NCBI RefSeq assembly: GCF_028858725.1
Contig: NC_084771.1
Coordinates: forward strand, 5,422,915-5,486,914
Length of the DNA: 64,000 nt
Direction of reading: 5' to 3'
Source: Colius striatus
Lineage: Eukaryota > Chordata > Aves > Coliiformes > Coliidae
Shown: positions 39,537 through 61,451 of the stretch, piece by piece
Layout: every line of letters starts with the position of its first letter
Position numbering within the stretch: position 1 is the stretch's first letter
Notes under the pieces: model-generated
Seen by the model: only the letters and a program-made list of their open reading frames with translations
What the model was told of the DNA's origin: nothing
Database searches by the model: none
Program-made: the position numbers and the translations under genes

Positions 39537-40674
39537 CTAATAGATGACTTCATAAGCCTTGTTACAGTCAAGCTCATTGACTTGAGTTTGATTAGCAGCT
39601 GTCTTTAAGAGGAGAACCTGGACTTCATTAAATAACGAAAAGTCTCCCGGTTGTAGGGGTCATTTGTTCCAACAGCTAACTACATTAACTTAAAGAAACA
39701 AAAAAAGAAAAGGGAAAGAAACCTGAGCTCTCTCCTCTCTAATCAACATTTGTTTAGTTGAAGTCCTCAGCCTTCTTTCTTGTTATGCCTCTCCTGGCAT
39801 GGTGGAAGTCTTTTAGTAACTAATCTTTTGTCTCTAAGAGGGTACATATATAACAAGTGACTTTGGTGTCTTTGAAATACACTCAGCTCCTTATGACAAT
39901 TTTTCTGAGCATTTAATGACTTTTGCAGATTTTAATCACTATCTACACAATTTTCAATGTTTGTCCTGCTGCAAGGACTGATGTGATCAACTCCAGAGTA
40001 CACAATGAAAGTAGCTTTCGGTCTTTCAAAATGGGCTTCCCCCTCCCTTTTTTTTGCCTCTTTTTTACTGTACACATTGATTCATATCCAGAGTAATAAG
40101 CGAATGTATTGTACACAAGTTTCCACAATAATAAACCAGAACTAAACTCCTGAAATTGTGTCCACAGAAGAGGGATCACTGATAATAGTGTAGCTTGAAA
40201 GAATGCTGGCAGAAAAAATGCCTTTTTCTCCACGTTACTTCTGTACTCCATTGGGCATATGTACAGTCCAAGGACAAAGCTAAGTAACACATGAAGAGTG
40301 CTTTTAGGTTTCCAGACAGCTTGCTGGGTAATGCTAGAATAAACAAGTTAGATTAATTTCTTTCCATCTTTAAAAGTTCACTCTGAGACTTGCTACTAAT
40401 TTTCTGGAGATAAATTCAAACAAGCATTACATATCAGTGCCCTAAAAACCGGCCAGACATTTAAACACATAGAGTAAAGTTAATGTTTCCAGTATGAGTA
40501 AAGTAACCCAGCCATAAAAACAGTGGTTTGAGAGTAGCACACCATCAGATGTGCAAGCACAAAGATGGAAATTTGCCTAAGACATGTTCATTGCTACCTC
40601 TGCTTCTACCAGCTAGAAGGAGCTAAACCCATAGTGGGCAGCATATCCAAGTCCAGAACATTCTTCTGTCCCCT

Positions 40675-40724
40675 TGTGTTAATTCCTACTTTCCCTGATT
40701 CCCTGTGTGTTAATTCCTACTTTC
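40675..40724 (+). repeat. Two-copy tandem duplication, period 31 bp
   Basis: TGTGTTAATTCCTACTTTC occurs exactly at 40,675 and 40,706, separated by a short CCCTGATTCCC-type spacer. A recent slippage-type duplication. Confidence 0.85.
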
Positions 40725-42071
40725 GCATCCAACAGCATTTGTTATTACTTTTCTTTAATGTAAGATTAGCTTGTTCAATCCAGTGATGGCCATATACTGC
40801 CCAGTTAATGGGAAAGTCCCTGAAGACAACTAGACACTCATGACATGGCCAGATAACCTGTGATTTAATGCCATAAATGAAATGTGACAAGTCATGTCAC
40901 AAACTGCAGCAGAATTACAACCAAAATCTGCCTCCAGATCCTGTGAGCTTAGCTTCACTAAAAGACCATCTGATGAGGATTTCTATTAACACATACGAGA
41001 TAGTATAAGCTCACTCAAATGTGAGATAAAACACAAATGAACAGGTAACAAAAACATTTTGACAGATTATCTAAGCTTATGTTTTTAAAATAACCAAACT
41101 CAGTGCTTAAACATGGCAATAAATATAAAACTTGTAAAACACGGCCATAAATATAAAAGGAAATAACCTAACCTGAGATAAACATTGCTGACATGACTCT
41201 GGGATTGCAAGATGAGGATGCTTTTCATGTCTCTCTGCGGCAAACCTCCTGACAACCTGAAGGTGAGCATTCAGTCAGTGCACCCAGGCTTTCTGAAGCA
41301 CAAAAACACAAATTTAAGTCTACAAAGGAAGTGGACAGAAACACCATTCTTTAGCACACAGTCTGATATATTCTGTGGGTGGGGTTTTTCCCAGCAACAG
41401 CTGCAGAATTGTGGCAGTCCATCAAAAACCTTTTGAAAATAAAGTGGAAAGGGCCTTACTGATTCCCCAACGCAAAGTTACCTGTTTTTTGTTAATGTAT
41501 ACTTGAAGCGCTTCCCAGGGAGCACTGGGTTACGTACGACCACTTTGAGTCGAGCTGTTCCCTAAACACCACATGTACATCGTCACACGCCTCAGAGGCC
41601 ACCGCACTCCGGAGCGCTGCGGGAAGCTCCCGGCCCGGCTCCTCTCAGGTACCGCTCCCAAGAGAAAATTTCAGGGGAGAGAAACCCGGGCCGCCCCCCA
41701 CTACCGCCGGTGAGCAACAGCCTGCTAACTATCATCTCGCCGAAGCGGGCCGAGCCTCGAGCAGGGTCACAAGGCAGTTCCCCTCCCGGCGGGGCGCTAC
41801 CGTCAGATGCTCGTGGCCCGGCCCATGTGCGGGCACAGCCCCCGCCCAGCCCGGCGCGCAGGCGCAGCGCCCGCCCGTGAGGGCCGGTGCCGAGCCGCTC
41901 CCGTTTCCCGGCAGGGAGACGCCGCCGTGACGCGCATGCGTGGGGCGGCGCGCGCTGCCCGGTTCCGGCGGGGGCGGGGGTGGGGCGGCGGCGAGGCCAG
42001 GCGAGGCCCGGCCCGGCGCGGCTCAGCTTGGTTCGGCTCTGCTCGGCTCTGCTGGCGGCGGCGGTTGCGCC

Positions 42072-42086
42072 ATGCGCGCCTGGTAG
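42072..42086 (+). promoter_or_regulatory. TMEM185A: Minimal upstream ORF of TMEM185A
   Basis: ATG CGC GCC TGG TAG (M-R-A-W-stop) ends 30 nt before the TMEM185A start codon and has a purine at -3 (GCCATGC). If it is in the mature leader, it could lower initiation at the main ATG. Confidence 0.45.
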
Positions 42087-42116
42087 AGTGTGGAGGGGGT
42101 GGAGGGTCGAGCCGCA

Positions 42117-51252
<9,136 letters not shown>

Positions 51253-52180
51253 GATGACAGTAACATATTAAACTTGAACTGAGAATCAGCAGACAAATAT
51301 ATTTCATCTCATGCCTTGTCCCAGTTACTTTAAAATAGGTATTGCTGAACCAGTGGCTTGGATTACACCAATCAGAGATCTTGAAGATAATCTGAGAGCT
51401 TTCCCAGAGATGTGTGATGGTCTAATTTGTGAACCTTCCTCCCGGGTTGGTTGCACGCTTGCTTGTATAGTATTTATATGAACATTTTAGCAGTGTAATA
51501 TATTGTTTAAAAGTCTTGTCCTGTACAGTGTAAGTATTATCTAAAAGTATTTTTTTAAAAACCCTGTATGAAATGCCTATACTATACCAGGTGTCTTTTA
51601 GGTTCTAAATATACACTTGATTTCCATGTCTGTTTTAAATGGTTTTTGGGGATGCTTTAGTGTAGGACCTCCTTTATTTCTTCTTCTGTTCAGTCACAGT
51701 CATGCTCTTAACCATTGAGGCATGGGAGTGTTGCACTTCTCAGGCAAGTCTGGAAAGCTTTTTTTGGGGGAGAAACAGAATGTATAGCAACTTCCATGAC
51801 GTTTTTGCCGTAGCTGTGTAAAATTTTCATGTATTTCAACTTCTGCACTGGTTGGGGAGCTTAGTGTTGCTTTTCCACTTTCATGGTTTAATTCTTCTTG
51901 AGCAGCATGTACATGATTCTCCCATTAGACTGGTTGTTTAATAAGATGTTCTCTCTTGCACTGTGTGTGCAGTCTAGGCAAGAAACATTAGTGGTAGGTT
52001 GTACAGCTGTCCAATAGCTGGCAGAAATATTTTAGGAGTTTCTACTAGGGCTTCACCTTCTTAAGTTTTAAGGTTTGGAGTAGACTACCTTCCTTTCTAA
52101 ATGTCCTCTAAGACCAATCTGGCTGTGGCTGGATACAGTCTTAGCCCCTGACTGTAATAAAAGAGTTGGGACTCTTTAAG
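51253..52180 (+). other. TMEM185A: TMEM185A 3' UTR (probable extent)
   Basis: No frame continues after the stop. The first canonical AATAAA on this strand is at 52,156-52,161, which would give a 3' UTR of about 925 nt. An earlier non-canonical signal cannot be excluded. Confidence 0.5.
52156..52161 (+). terminator. TMEM185A: Candidate TMEM185A poly(A) signal
   Basis: AATAAA in the context CTGTAATAAAAGAG, followed by a T-containing tract (GACTCTTTAAG). Confidence 0.45.
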
Positions 52181-53277
52181 TTCAGGCAGCAGTCAGCAAG
52201 AAGAAGCTCTGTCCTCTGGTTCCCTCCCTCCTGCCACAGCACAGCAGCCCCAGCCTGACTGGTACCCATGGAGCTCCTTCTGCCCCTGCTGCCACTCGCC
52301 AGCCCCTGCCATGTGGCTGCACCCACAGACACTTCCCCCCAAGGCTGGGACTTGCCCCTCTGGGCCAAGGGCAGCCCAGGGCCACACCACCTACTGCCAG
52401 TAATGAACTTGCTCTTGTGGCCCAAACAGTAGAGCTGCTGGCTATGGCCTTGCACCCCAACCTAGGCCACGTACCTTCCACAGCCCTTCCTGAAGAGGAA
52501 TAGTCCAAGGGAGAAGTCTCACAAATGTTCCAATAAGCCATCTAACACAAAGCCTCAGACAGTTGTCCTAGCCTGTTTGTGTAGCCATGCCTATGCCTGG
52601 CCTTGCTCCAGAAATTCAAAAGGAGGCCGTGTAATGCTGCAGGGTGTGGATTTTTAAAAACTCCAGAGTGCCCAGATTAGTGGCTTTGTCCCTTTGTTAC
52701 TCTTTGATTCAATATTAGCTTTTCAGAGCTTACTACTATATTGTTTTTATCTTGAAAACAAAGAAATATTGTAATATTTGCTTCATTTAATTTTGTAAAG
52801 CAACTTTGTTTGAGGAAAGGCCTTTCTACAAGGTCACAGAGATCCACTCTGTGTCAGGTAACTCCCCCATCATATACACATTTAGTGTACCTAGACTGAA
52901 TACCAAAGAATGAGGAAAATCTCCCCTTTTGCAAGTTTTACAGCTGCAGCTCATCACACACCATACAGAGGAAGCTAATTCAGCTTTGCTTCGTGAGAAG
53001 CCTTGAGGATGGGCCTTACCTCAGATGATTTCTTCCTCAATGATCCCGTAGCTATAAGGTGAGGGGTGGGCTGTGATACAGATATGAGGTTAAGGATGGC
53101 AGCCTGCTTTCCAGCACCATTTTCTGAAGAGTCCTACAAACTTTCGTCCTCGTCAAATCAGAGATGGACACATCATACAGTGTTTACTCATTTTCAATGG
53201 ACACACAGGACACCAACTCCATCTTTACAAAAATTGCATTTACTTGAGTTACTTCTGTAGGAAAAACCTAGTAAACC
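52181..53277. other. Gap between the convergent TMEM185A and EOLA1 ends
   Basis: A GC-richer patch at 52,190-52,520 has overlapping open frames on the minus strand. It has no splice sites or protein resemblance that I can support. The remainder is plain AT-leaning sequence. Confidence 0.5.
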
Positions 53278-53283
53278 TTTAAT
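53278..53283 (-). terminator. EOLA1: Candidate EOLA1 poly(A) signal
   Basis: ATTAAA on the minus strand, 195 bp after the EOLA1 stop; no AATAAA was found nearby. Confidence 0.4.
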
Positions 53284-53477
53284 AATTTCCAGTAATGTTC
53301 AGAAAAATGCCATCTTGTTTCTTTCACCTCCAGACAGCAGCTCTCCAAATGTATTTGCTATTTCAAACAATTTTGGAAGGAAGTCCTAAACAACTTGCTG
53401 CTATTCAGGATGCTGACTTGTGAATTACAAATTTGCATGTAGGCAGGAAAAACAGTTGTGAGGGGCAACACCTACAC

Positions 53478-55045
<1,568 letters not shown>

Positions 55046-55059
55046 TTACAACCTGGGAC

Positions 55060-55860
55060 CGTCACAAACCGACGCCTCTGCCCGAGCAGACGTGGACGCT
55101 GCGGTACTGCGCCGGTGAGGGCGGCTTTTCCGCTCCGCGGGCCCCGCTTTGCAAAAGCCGCCGGCCCGCTTGGCTGCCTGCTTGGCTGCCGGCCCGCCGT
55201 ACTTCGGGCACAGGCCGCCCTCGGCTGGCGCTGCCCGCCACAGCCGCCTCGGCGCCGCCAGAACCCAGCGCGGCCGCGGGCTGGCACCGCACGGCTGCAG
55301 CTTTGCCCCCGCAGGCCGGAACGAATAGGGCACCACACAGGCCGCGCTCGGGAACTGGCTGCAGCCGGGGCCGACAGGGACTTAAAAGCCCACTCCTCCA
55401 CGGGCAGCTCGGGGCCGGCCTCAAGGCCCGCGTCCCGCTGCCGCCCACAGCGAGCGCTCGGCCGCCTCCTACCTGGCGTCGGTTGCTCCGCACCCGCCTC
55501 TCCGCTCGTGGGGCCGCGTTGCCGCCCCGCCCCGCCCCGCCCCGCCCCGCCCCGCCCGGTGCCGCGGGAGGGAGGAGACGGGGGCGCGGCCATGACGCCT
55601 GTGAGGGGCGGGGTGGGGCGGGGCCGGGCGGGGCCGCGGCGCCTGTGAGGGGTGGGGCGGTGTCAGAGCTCCGAAGCTCTCGCTTCGACCGACGTGTTGT
55701 CTTTTTTTGTTGTTTTTATCGTTTTTGTCGGTTCTCCCGCGGAAAGGGAGGCTGCCTGGCAGCCAGCTCCCTGCTGGGATGCGAGGGAGGCGGTTACGGC
55801 TTGGCAAAGGCGGGAGCTGGAGCGTCCCCCGGCTGCGGGGGCGGGTGGGTCTTGGCTCTG
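55060..55860 (-). promoter_or_regulatory. EOLA1: EOLA1 CpG-island promoter
   Basis: A strongly CpG-rich block upstream of the EOLA1 ATG. It contains a tandem GC-box array at 55,522-55,558, CCCGC repeated about seven times, and further GGGGCGGGG elements on the other strand at 55,608-55,660. Open frames on both strands are a composition effect. No gene on the + strand could be recognised, so divergent transcription is possible but unproven. Confidence 0.7.
55522..55558. repeat. Tandem GC-box (CCCGC)n array
   Basis: About seven uninterrupted CCCGC pentamers, each overlapping an Sp1/KLF-type CCGCCC core. They lie just upstream of the probable EOLA1 first-exon donor. Confidence 0.9.
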
Positions 55861-58800
55861 CAGAGGAACTTTCTGCCATCAAAGTGCTCACCGTCAAAAG
55901 CCCCTGGGAGTAAAAAGACATCAGAAATTCTGCGGAGTGACTTTCCCCACTGCAGAACACCCTCGTCCTTACAGCTGGAGAGGTGTACAGAGGGCCTCAT
56001 ACCTCCAGCAGTAACTAAAAGACTTTTAAAGGCACCTAAAAACTCGTCACGCTCTTACCTCCCTACTTCTTTGTCCAATAGCACATTTTGGACAGAATTT
56101 CCCGAAGCATTTTCATTCAGCTCAGCTGGTTGAGGGGAATCTCATTTCTATGCTGTTGCCATTTGAAATGGACAGTTTGCATCCCTGTCTTGTGTTTCTA
56201 TTACAAGTATTTTGAACCACACACTTATTATTTGAGGACAACAGACATGTCACCTGTGTCAGTTTCTTATAATCCCTGGTAGGACACCCCTGGCAACAGG
56301 AATCAATCTGTGAAGGCCTGGTGTATTGAATACAATAGAAGTCAGAGACCTCACAGTAAAGAAGTTGGAAAATAAGGATATTAAAATTGATGCATGGTCT
56401 TACTGTATTTGTCTCATTTTAATGGGATAACCAATATATATTCTACATTGGTGAATATATACGTTTTAACAGAGTTTGCTTCCAGCCTAGACAAATAAAG
56501 CAACCTCATTAAGGCAGACCTTAATGCAGAATAGCAAGAGGCTGTGAAAATGGCTACTGATGGCAGCAAACTGGACAGCTGGGATGCTGCCTGAATTTCT
56601 GCAGGTGTAGCAGATTAAAAAAATGCAGCTGAATCTGTTAACAAATAGAAATCACAGGAGAGTCGTCTCTATAGAGCTATATCTATCAATTGAGGGTTTA
56701 CAAATATTATAAGTATTTAGAGAGCTTTTCCATATAGACAGCATTTTTGAGAAGGAAAGCAAGAAGAGAATGTCTACAGGAAGGAATGAGTACGCAATAA
56801 AAGGAAGAAGAGAAGAAGTGAAAGAAAATAAAGGAGGAAAACTGAGAGAGATGGAAAAAAAATAGTAATATTTAGAAAGAGGAAAGAAAGTGTTCACCAG
56901 CATCAAATCCTGGTTTTGAATAATACTGGCTTCAGTGACTTAAAATTTCTGCTATGCTCTATTGAATCACATTCCTCAACCATGAGAAATGTGAAAATTA
57001 TTTGAACAATTGCAGGAACTCTGAGGTGGAAAGAGAGAAGTTATCTGCGAGAATTCAACTGAAGGAGAGATGAGCTGTTCTTTACTTAAGAAAGGCAGAG
57101 AAATTTCACTCAGCCAATGGTAAGGTTAAAGAGATTTGCTTTGTCCAGGTCTGTGACTTTGTGAATAACAGATATTTATGGGGAAAAGGTTGCCTTTAAC
57201 CTTAGTATCCTGTAAGTGGACTGGGCAGCATGGTTAGGTGATTTTTTTTTTTTTTTCTGGTGATACACACTTCAGATAGTTTTTATGATAGGCATTTTTG
57301 GTGTACACTTCAAATATAGGTTCAGTGAATGTTGTGTATTCTAAAGTATTTTATGGCTGATAGACTTTAACTGTTAAGACCCATTTTATTACCATTTTCT
57401 GCAATTCTTACAGTTTTCATTATACCTTTTTTTCCCCTCCTGGTTATTTCCAATGTCTTGTTCAAAATGTTCTAGATGGAGTCATTCTAGTCCTTTACAC
57501 AATGCCCCAATAACAAGAGAAATTAATAATTATGTGAATTGAAGGTCATTGTAGCTTTTATTACTCTGTTGTTATTGTCTTAGATGTTCTTTGACTTGAA
57601 GCTATTTCCATCTTATTAGATGTATGTGGTTAGCTGAAGAACCTGTTGAATCTGTTTAGTTTTAAGTATGTAATGAGCTTTAATGTTTTTTTGGTCTTTG
57701 CTTTTGATATATTTCCACTTTTTAATTACAGTTTATATGAGAGTTACTTATTTTGGGGAAAATACAGGCCGGACTTTTTTTGTGTTATGTCTGTGAGAGA
57801 TTCTTTTTATGCCTGTATAAATTATAGCAGGATTTATATCACATAAATAAAAGACATCTGGTTTTAATTTAAGCAAAAATCTCCAAGGTACTTAAAATCT
57901 CAAGGCTAAGAGTTCTCAATAAAATGTAAATAGTACAAGACTTGTGTGTTACTACTAAAGTTGGATAAATATTATGTTGAAAATCTCCTGTCATAAAACT
58001 ATCTTACTTGATGTGTAGAAACCTCATTTGCTCTCTTGTGACATTCACTGCAAGGCTGAAAACTAGATTACAGTGGCACCTAAATAAGGCCCTGAAATGA
58101 TCAAATTCTGTGTATGTGTTCAACCTTTTGTGATACATGGTACAGTGACTTTAACAGGCTTCCTCAGAACCTAAGATAATGATTTAAAGTTTAGAGCAGT
58201 GGATATGAAAAAGAAAACTCATTCTGATGTTAGTAGATGATTGGCTTATGCTTGTCTTCTTAGATGCACATAATTGTGTTCTGGTCACTATCACTTTCAT
58301 ATGTTAACACCAATCCCAAATTATTTGATCTTGGCACAGTGCCTCACATGATGATAATCTCAACAACAGCAAGTTCTTCAAGTCTGGTATGTACTTCTCT
58401 AAAGTATACTGCATTTCAATCTTTAAATCACTTTTCCTTAGGGTGTCACTAATTTTAATTTTGATGGAATAAAGACTCCATAATTCCAGTTACAGAATGT
58501 GTTACTGCTTTCTGTGGAGCTAAAGCAATGCCTGGTACACCATTTGTAAGAGTTCAGGTTCGATCTCATCTAAGTAGGCAAACATTGCTGGGTTTCTTGT
58601 CAAATATGCTTCGTGTCTGATTTTACGTGATTCAGTACATGGCAGTAGGTGCTGGGATATCTTGGGTCATAATCAGGTCAAGGTACTTGATCAGATAAAG
58701 TTCATTTCAGACATGGGCAAAGACACAGTGCAGGATGTTCCAGGATATTGGAGGTCAAAACTGAAGTTTCAGCTGTTAATAACCTGTAAAATATAATACA

Positions 58801-60151
58801 GTACAATTATTTGTCTGGAGTGGTGACTGTTTGATAGTCAATATTCCCAAGAAGCTGCAATATGTTGAAATATGAACGCCATTGCACTTTCCTGCATTTC
58901 AGAACATCAAACAATGGGAAGTGTAGTGCTGTGATTCTGTATTCTTTTGGCAGCAATACCATCCTAAGGATTACTAACAGCCTTCTACATTTTGCCTCCT
59001 CCTTAATTTTACCTTTTGTCTCATTCTGATATTGTAGTTTATGAAGCCTCAGTAAATGCTGGGTAACCACCTTCATATTTTTCTCATACCCCAATAAACA
59101 ACATCTAATTTTTGGATGAAGTAAAAAACTTATATTTTACCATGCTGTTCTGCATTTCTCCATATATTGTGAGAAACTATGAGTGTTTAAGTGTTTTAGT
59201 AAATGTATCTCTATTTTCTTTAGATTATTTCCAGATTTATTCCAACACTGTGTTTTTTGAATAATTTTCTGAAAATGTGAATCTGTGGTTCTCTCTTCTT
59301 TTTTAACAGACACTTCACACCCCCTCCCCTTTCCCAAGTAGAGTGCTTTTCTGGTTTGTCACATATTACTGACATTACTCTCCTGTCAAAAGTTTTGACA
59401 TGTCAAATAATGTTAGTTGGTTATGGCAGAGTTTTCCTGTGTCTGGGAAATATTTTAATGAGATTTCTCCATGTGGATAGCTGGGTGGTAAAGAAATGCA
59501 GCTGTATTTCAGAGTGCTATTCAGGAACAAAATGCATACATACAAAATTATTTCTTCTGCAGGTTTCAGGATGTTTTCATAACATATTGTGTGTATATGA
59601 CAGCTCTTCTCTAAGAACAGATGCACTGTTCTGTTTTTAAATACCCAACATGCAAGCATAAGGTAGAGCATGAGAATTAGCCTCTAGTATTTGCAGTCGA
59701 ACATAGTGCCTTTTGTAATGGTATGTCCTAGTAACTGTATACTGGTAGGTAGTAGCTAATATACTAGATTTTTTTTCAGATTTAATGAATGTAACATCTT
59801 GTCCATATCACAGTTTCTGTACAGAAAAAAATCACTGGAAAAAAATGTGCCTTGTTTATCAATAGTAATGGCAGTAGTATCATTTGAAAACAAGTGTGTT
59901 GCTGTGGTGTAAGAAAGCCTTGCTTTCCTGGTTTAAAATTAGCTCCAGAAGTCAAATTAAAATATGTTATTTCTTTTGTACAGAACAAATACACTTGCTG
60001 GACAAAGAATGAAAGGAAAATTTCTGACACGTTGCCAAAAATTAAAAAGAAACTTAATATGCTTTGTCTGTGCTAGGTGTTCTTTCCCTTTTGCTCTCTT
60101 CTGCTCAAGCAGCTGAGTGCCTTCTAACTTCAAACACTTGAATATGGACAG

Positions 60152-60180
60152 AATAAATGGCTTCAGAAAAAAAAAAAAAA
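60152..60180 (+). other. AATAAA followed by a 14-A run, retrocopy-like 3' end
   Basis: AATAAA at 60,152-60,157, then nine non-repetitive bases, then fourteen adenines at 60,167-60,180. This is the order expected at the 3' end of a retroposed polyadenylated RNA on the + strand. No parent gene, coding remnant or target-site duplication was identified. Confidence 0.35.
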
Positions 60181-61391
60181 CCCATACATCTCTTTTGAAA
60201 GTATTTTGACTGATTTGGAAACATGTAAACTGGATAAAAGTAATTGTGAGAGAGATGTTTTAAGAAGCATCTGTTTCCTGGGGTCAGACAAATTCATGTT
60301 AAAGGAACTTCTAGTCACATAGTTCCAGCGTAGGTGGAAACTTCAAAAGCTCTTTGCCTATGGGAGATATTAACTTTTCTGGAGTATCTGCATATGAATC
60401 TTTGGCAAAGGGACATATGTTTAGTTGCATTCCTACTGAGGATGCACCTGAAGCTGTGCTCATTGCTTATGTAGCTTTGCAGGGTATGCAGAGAAGAAAG
60501 AGCAGGCCGTTCATATGTACTGAGACTAGATGTGATGCAAAGAAGCAACTGGGACCATGTTAACGTGGGAGTTTAACTCTTAAGCTTCAACCGTAGGTGA
60601 GTGTTTTTCAGCCATTTCACCGCAAATTGTGGTCTTTTTGACTGAATCATGATTTATCTCAGAAAAAAGTAGGACATACATAATACCTAGGTAAGTGTCT
60701 GCATGCTTGGAACACTATTTTGGTGATATTCATGTTGCATTCCAGTGTCTGAATTTATGGCACCCTTAGTCCTCAGAAATTGCCACAAGTGCCTGATTTT
60801 TCTGAGACAAGGAGACAAACACCATTATTTCTCTCTAGAATATTTCATTCTGATTAAAAAGTTTTCCAAACACTGATGTTATGATTTGGAGCTCCTATGT
60901 AAGTAGGATCTAAAGATTTCTGATAAACAAATGCCTTTGCTTCCTGAACCTGTGCTTATCTTTCTGTGTTATTTAAAGCTGCAAAATACGGATATAAGAT
61001 ATCACTCTGTGCACTCTTTTTAATGAAAGATTCTCCTCAGTACCATACAATGTAACTGACACCCCCCACTCCCCTCAACATATGCAGTGTCCCGCCTTGT
61101 CTCTTTTTCATCAAGTCTTGCTGCTGAATGTTCCAAGTATTTAGAGTGGGCGTCAGTTGTGTGAGCATGAGACAGGCTGGGTCTGCTGATGAGTTTAATC
61201 TACTTAGTCATTTATTTCTAAACTTTAACGTTGCTAATATTCAGAGACCATCCTGATCCTTCTGCTTTTCTGAAGGTTAAAAGAAATTTGTAACTATGGG
61301 CTGAACACCAAGCTAGCTGATTTAGAAACATCTTGTGTAGCTCTCTGTAGCAATCTTTTTTTTTTGATTGAGATGCGTGGCTTCATGCTGA

Positions 61392-61451
61392 GGTAATCTG
61401 CAGGGGAAGGAGAGCTTGTAGTAATGAGCTCTCCTTCCCCTGCTGATTATT
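61392..61451. repeat. Near-perfect inverted repeat, hairpin of about 24 bp
   Basis: The left arm GCAGGGGAAGGAGAGCT (61,400-61,416) and right arm AGCTCTCCTTCCCCTGC (61,427-61,443) are exact reverse complements around a 10-nt loop, TGTAGTAATG. After one T-T mismatch the stem continues with GGTAATC against GATTATT (two G-T pairs). The 60-nt foldback is the size of a short pre-miRNA. It lies in non-coding DNA with no neighbouring gene. Confidence 0.9.

Larger units (their letters stand above)
24171..41579. other. Long intergenic stretch between divergent IDS and TMEM185A
   Basis: About 17 kb with no exon, RNA gene or interspersed repeat that I recognise. Frames are short and overlapping. The local repeats are the AT-rich minisatellite at 27,393-27,468, two-copy tandem duplications at 39,487-39,536 and 40,675-40,724, and homopolymers such as the A run at 38,801-38,813. 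Confidence 0.5.

Noticed and set aside
39943-40290. 115-codon minus-strand frame with hydrophobic stretches
   Set aside because: No splice sites, promoter or resemblance to a known protein; length is within chance for this composition.
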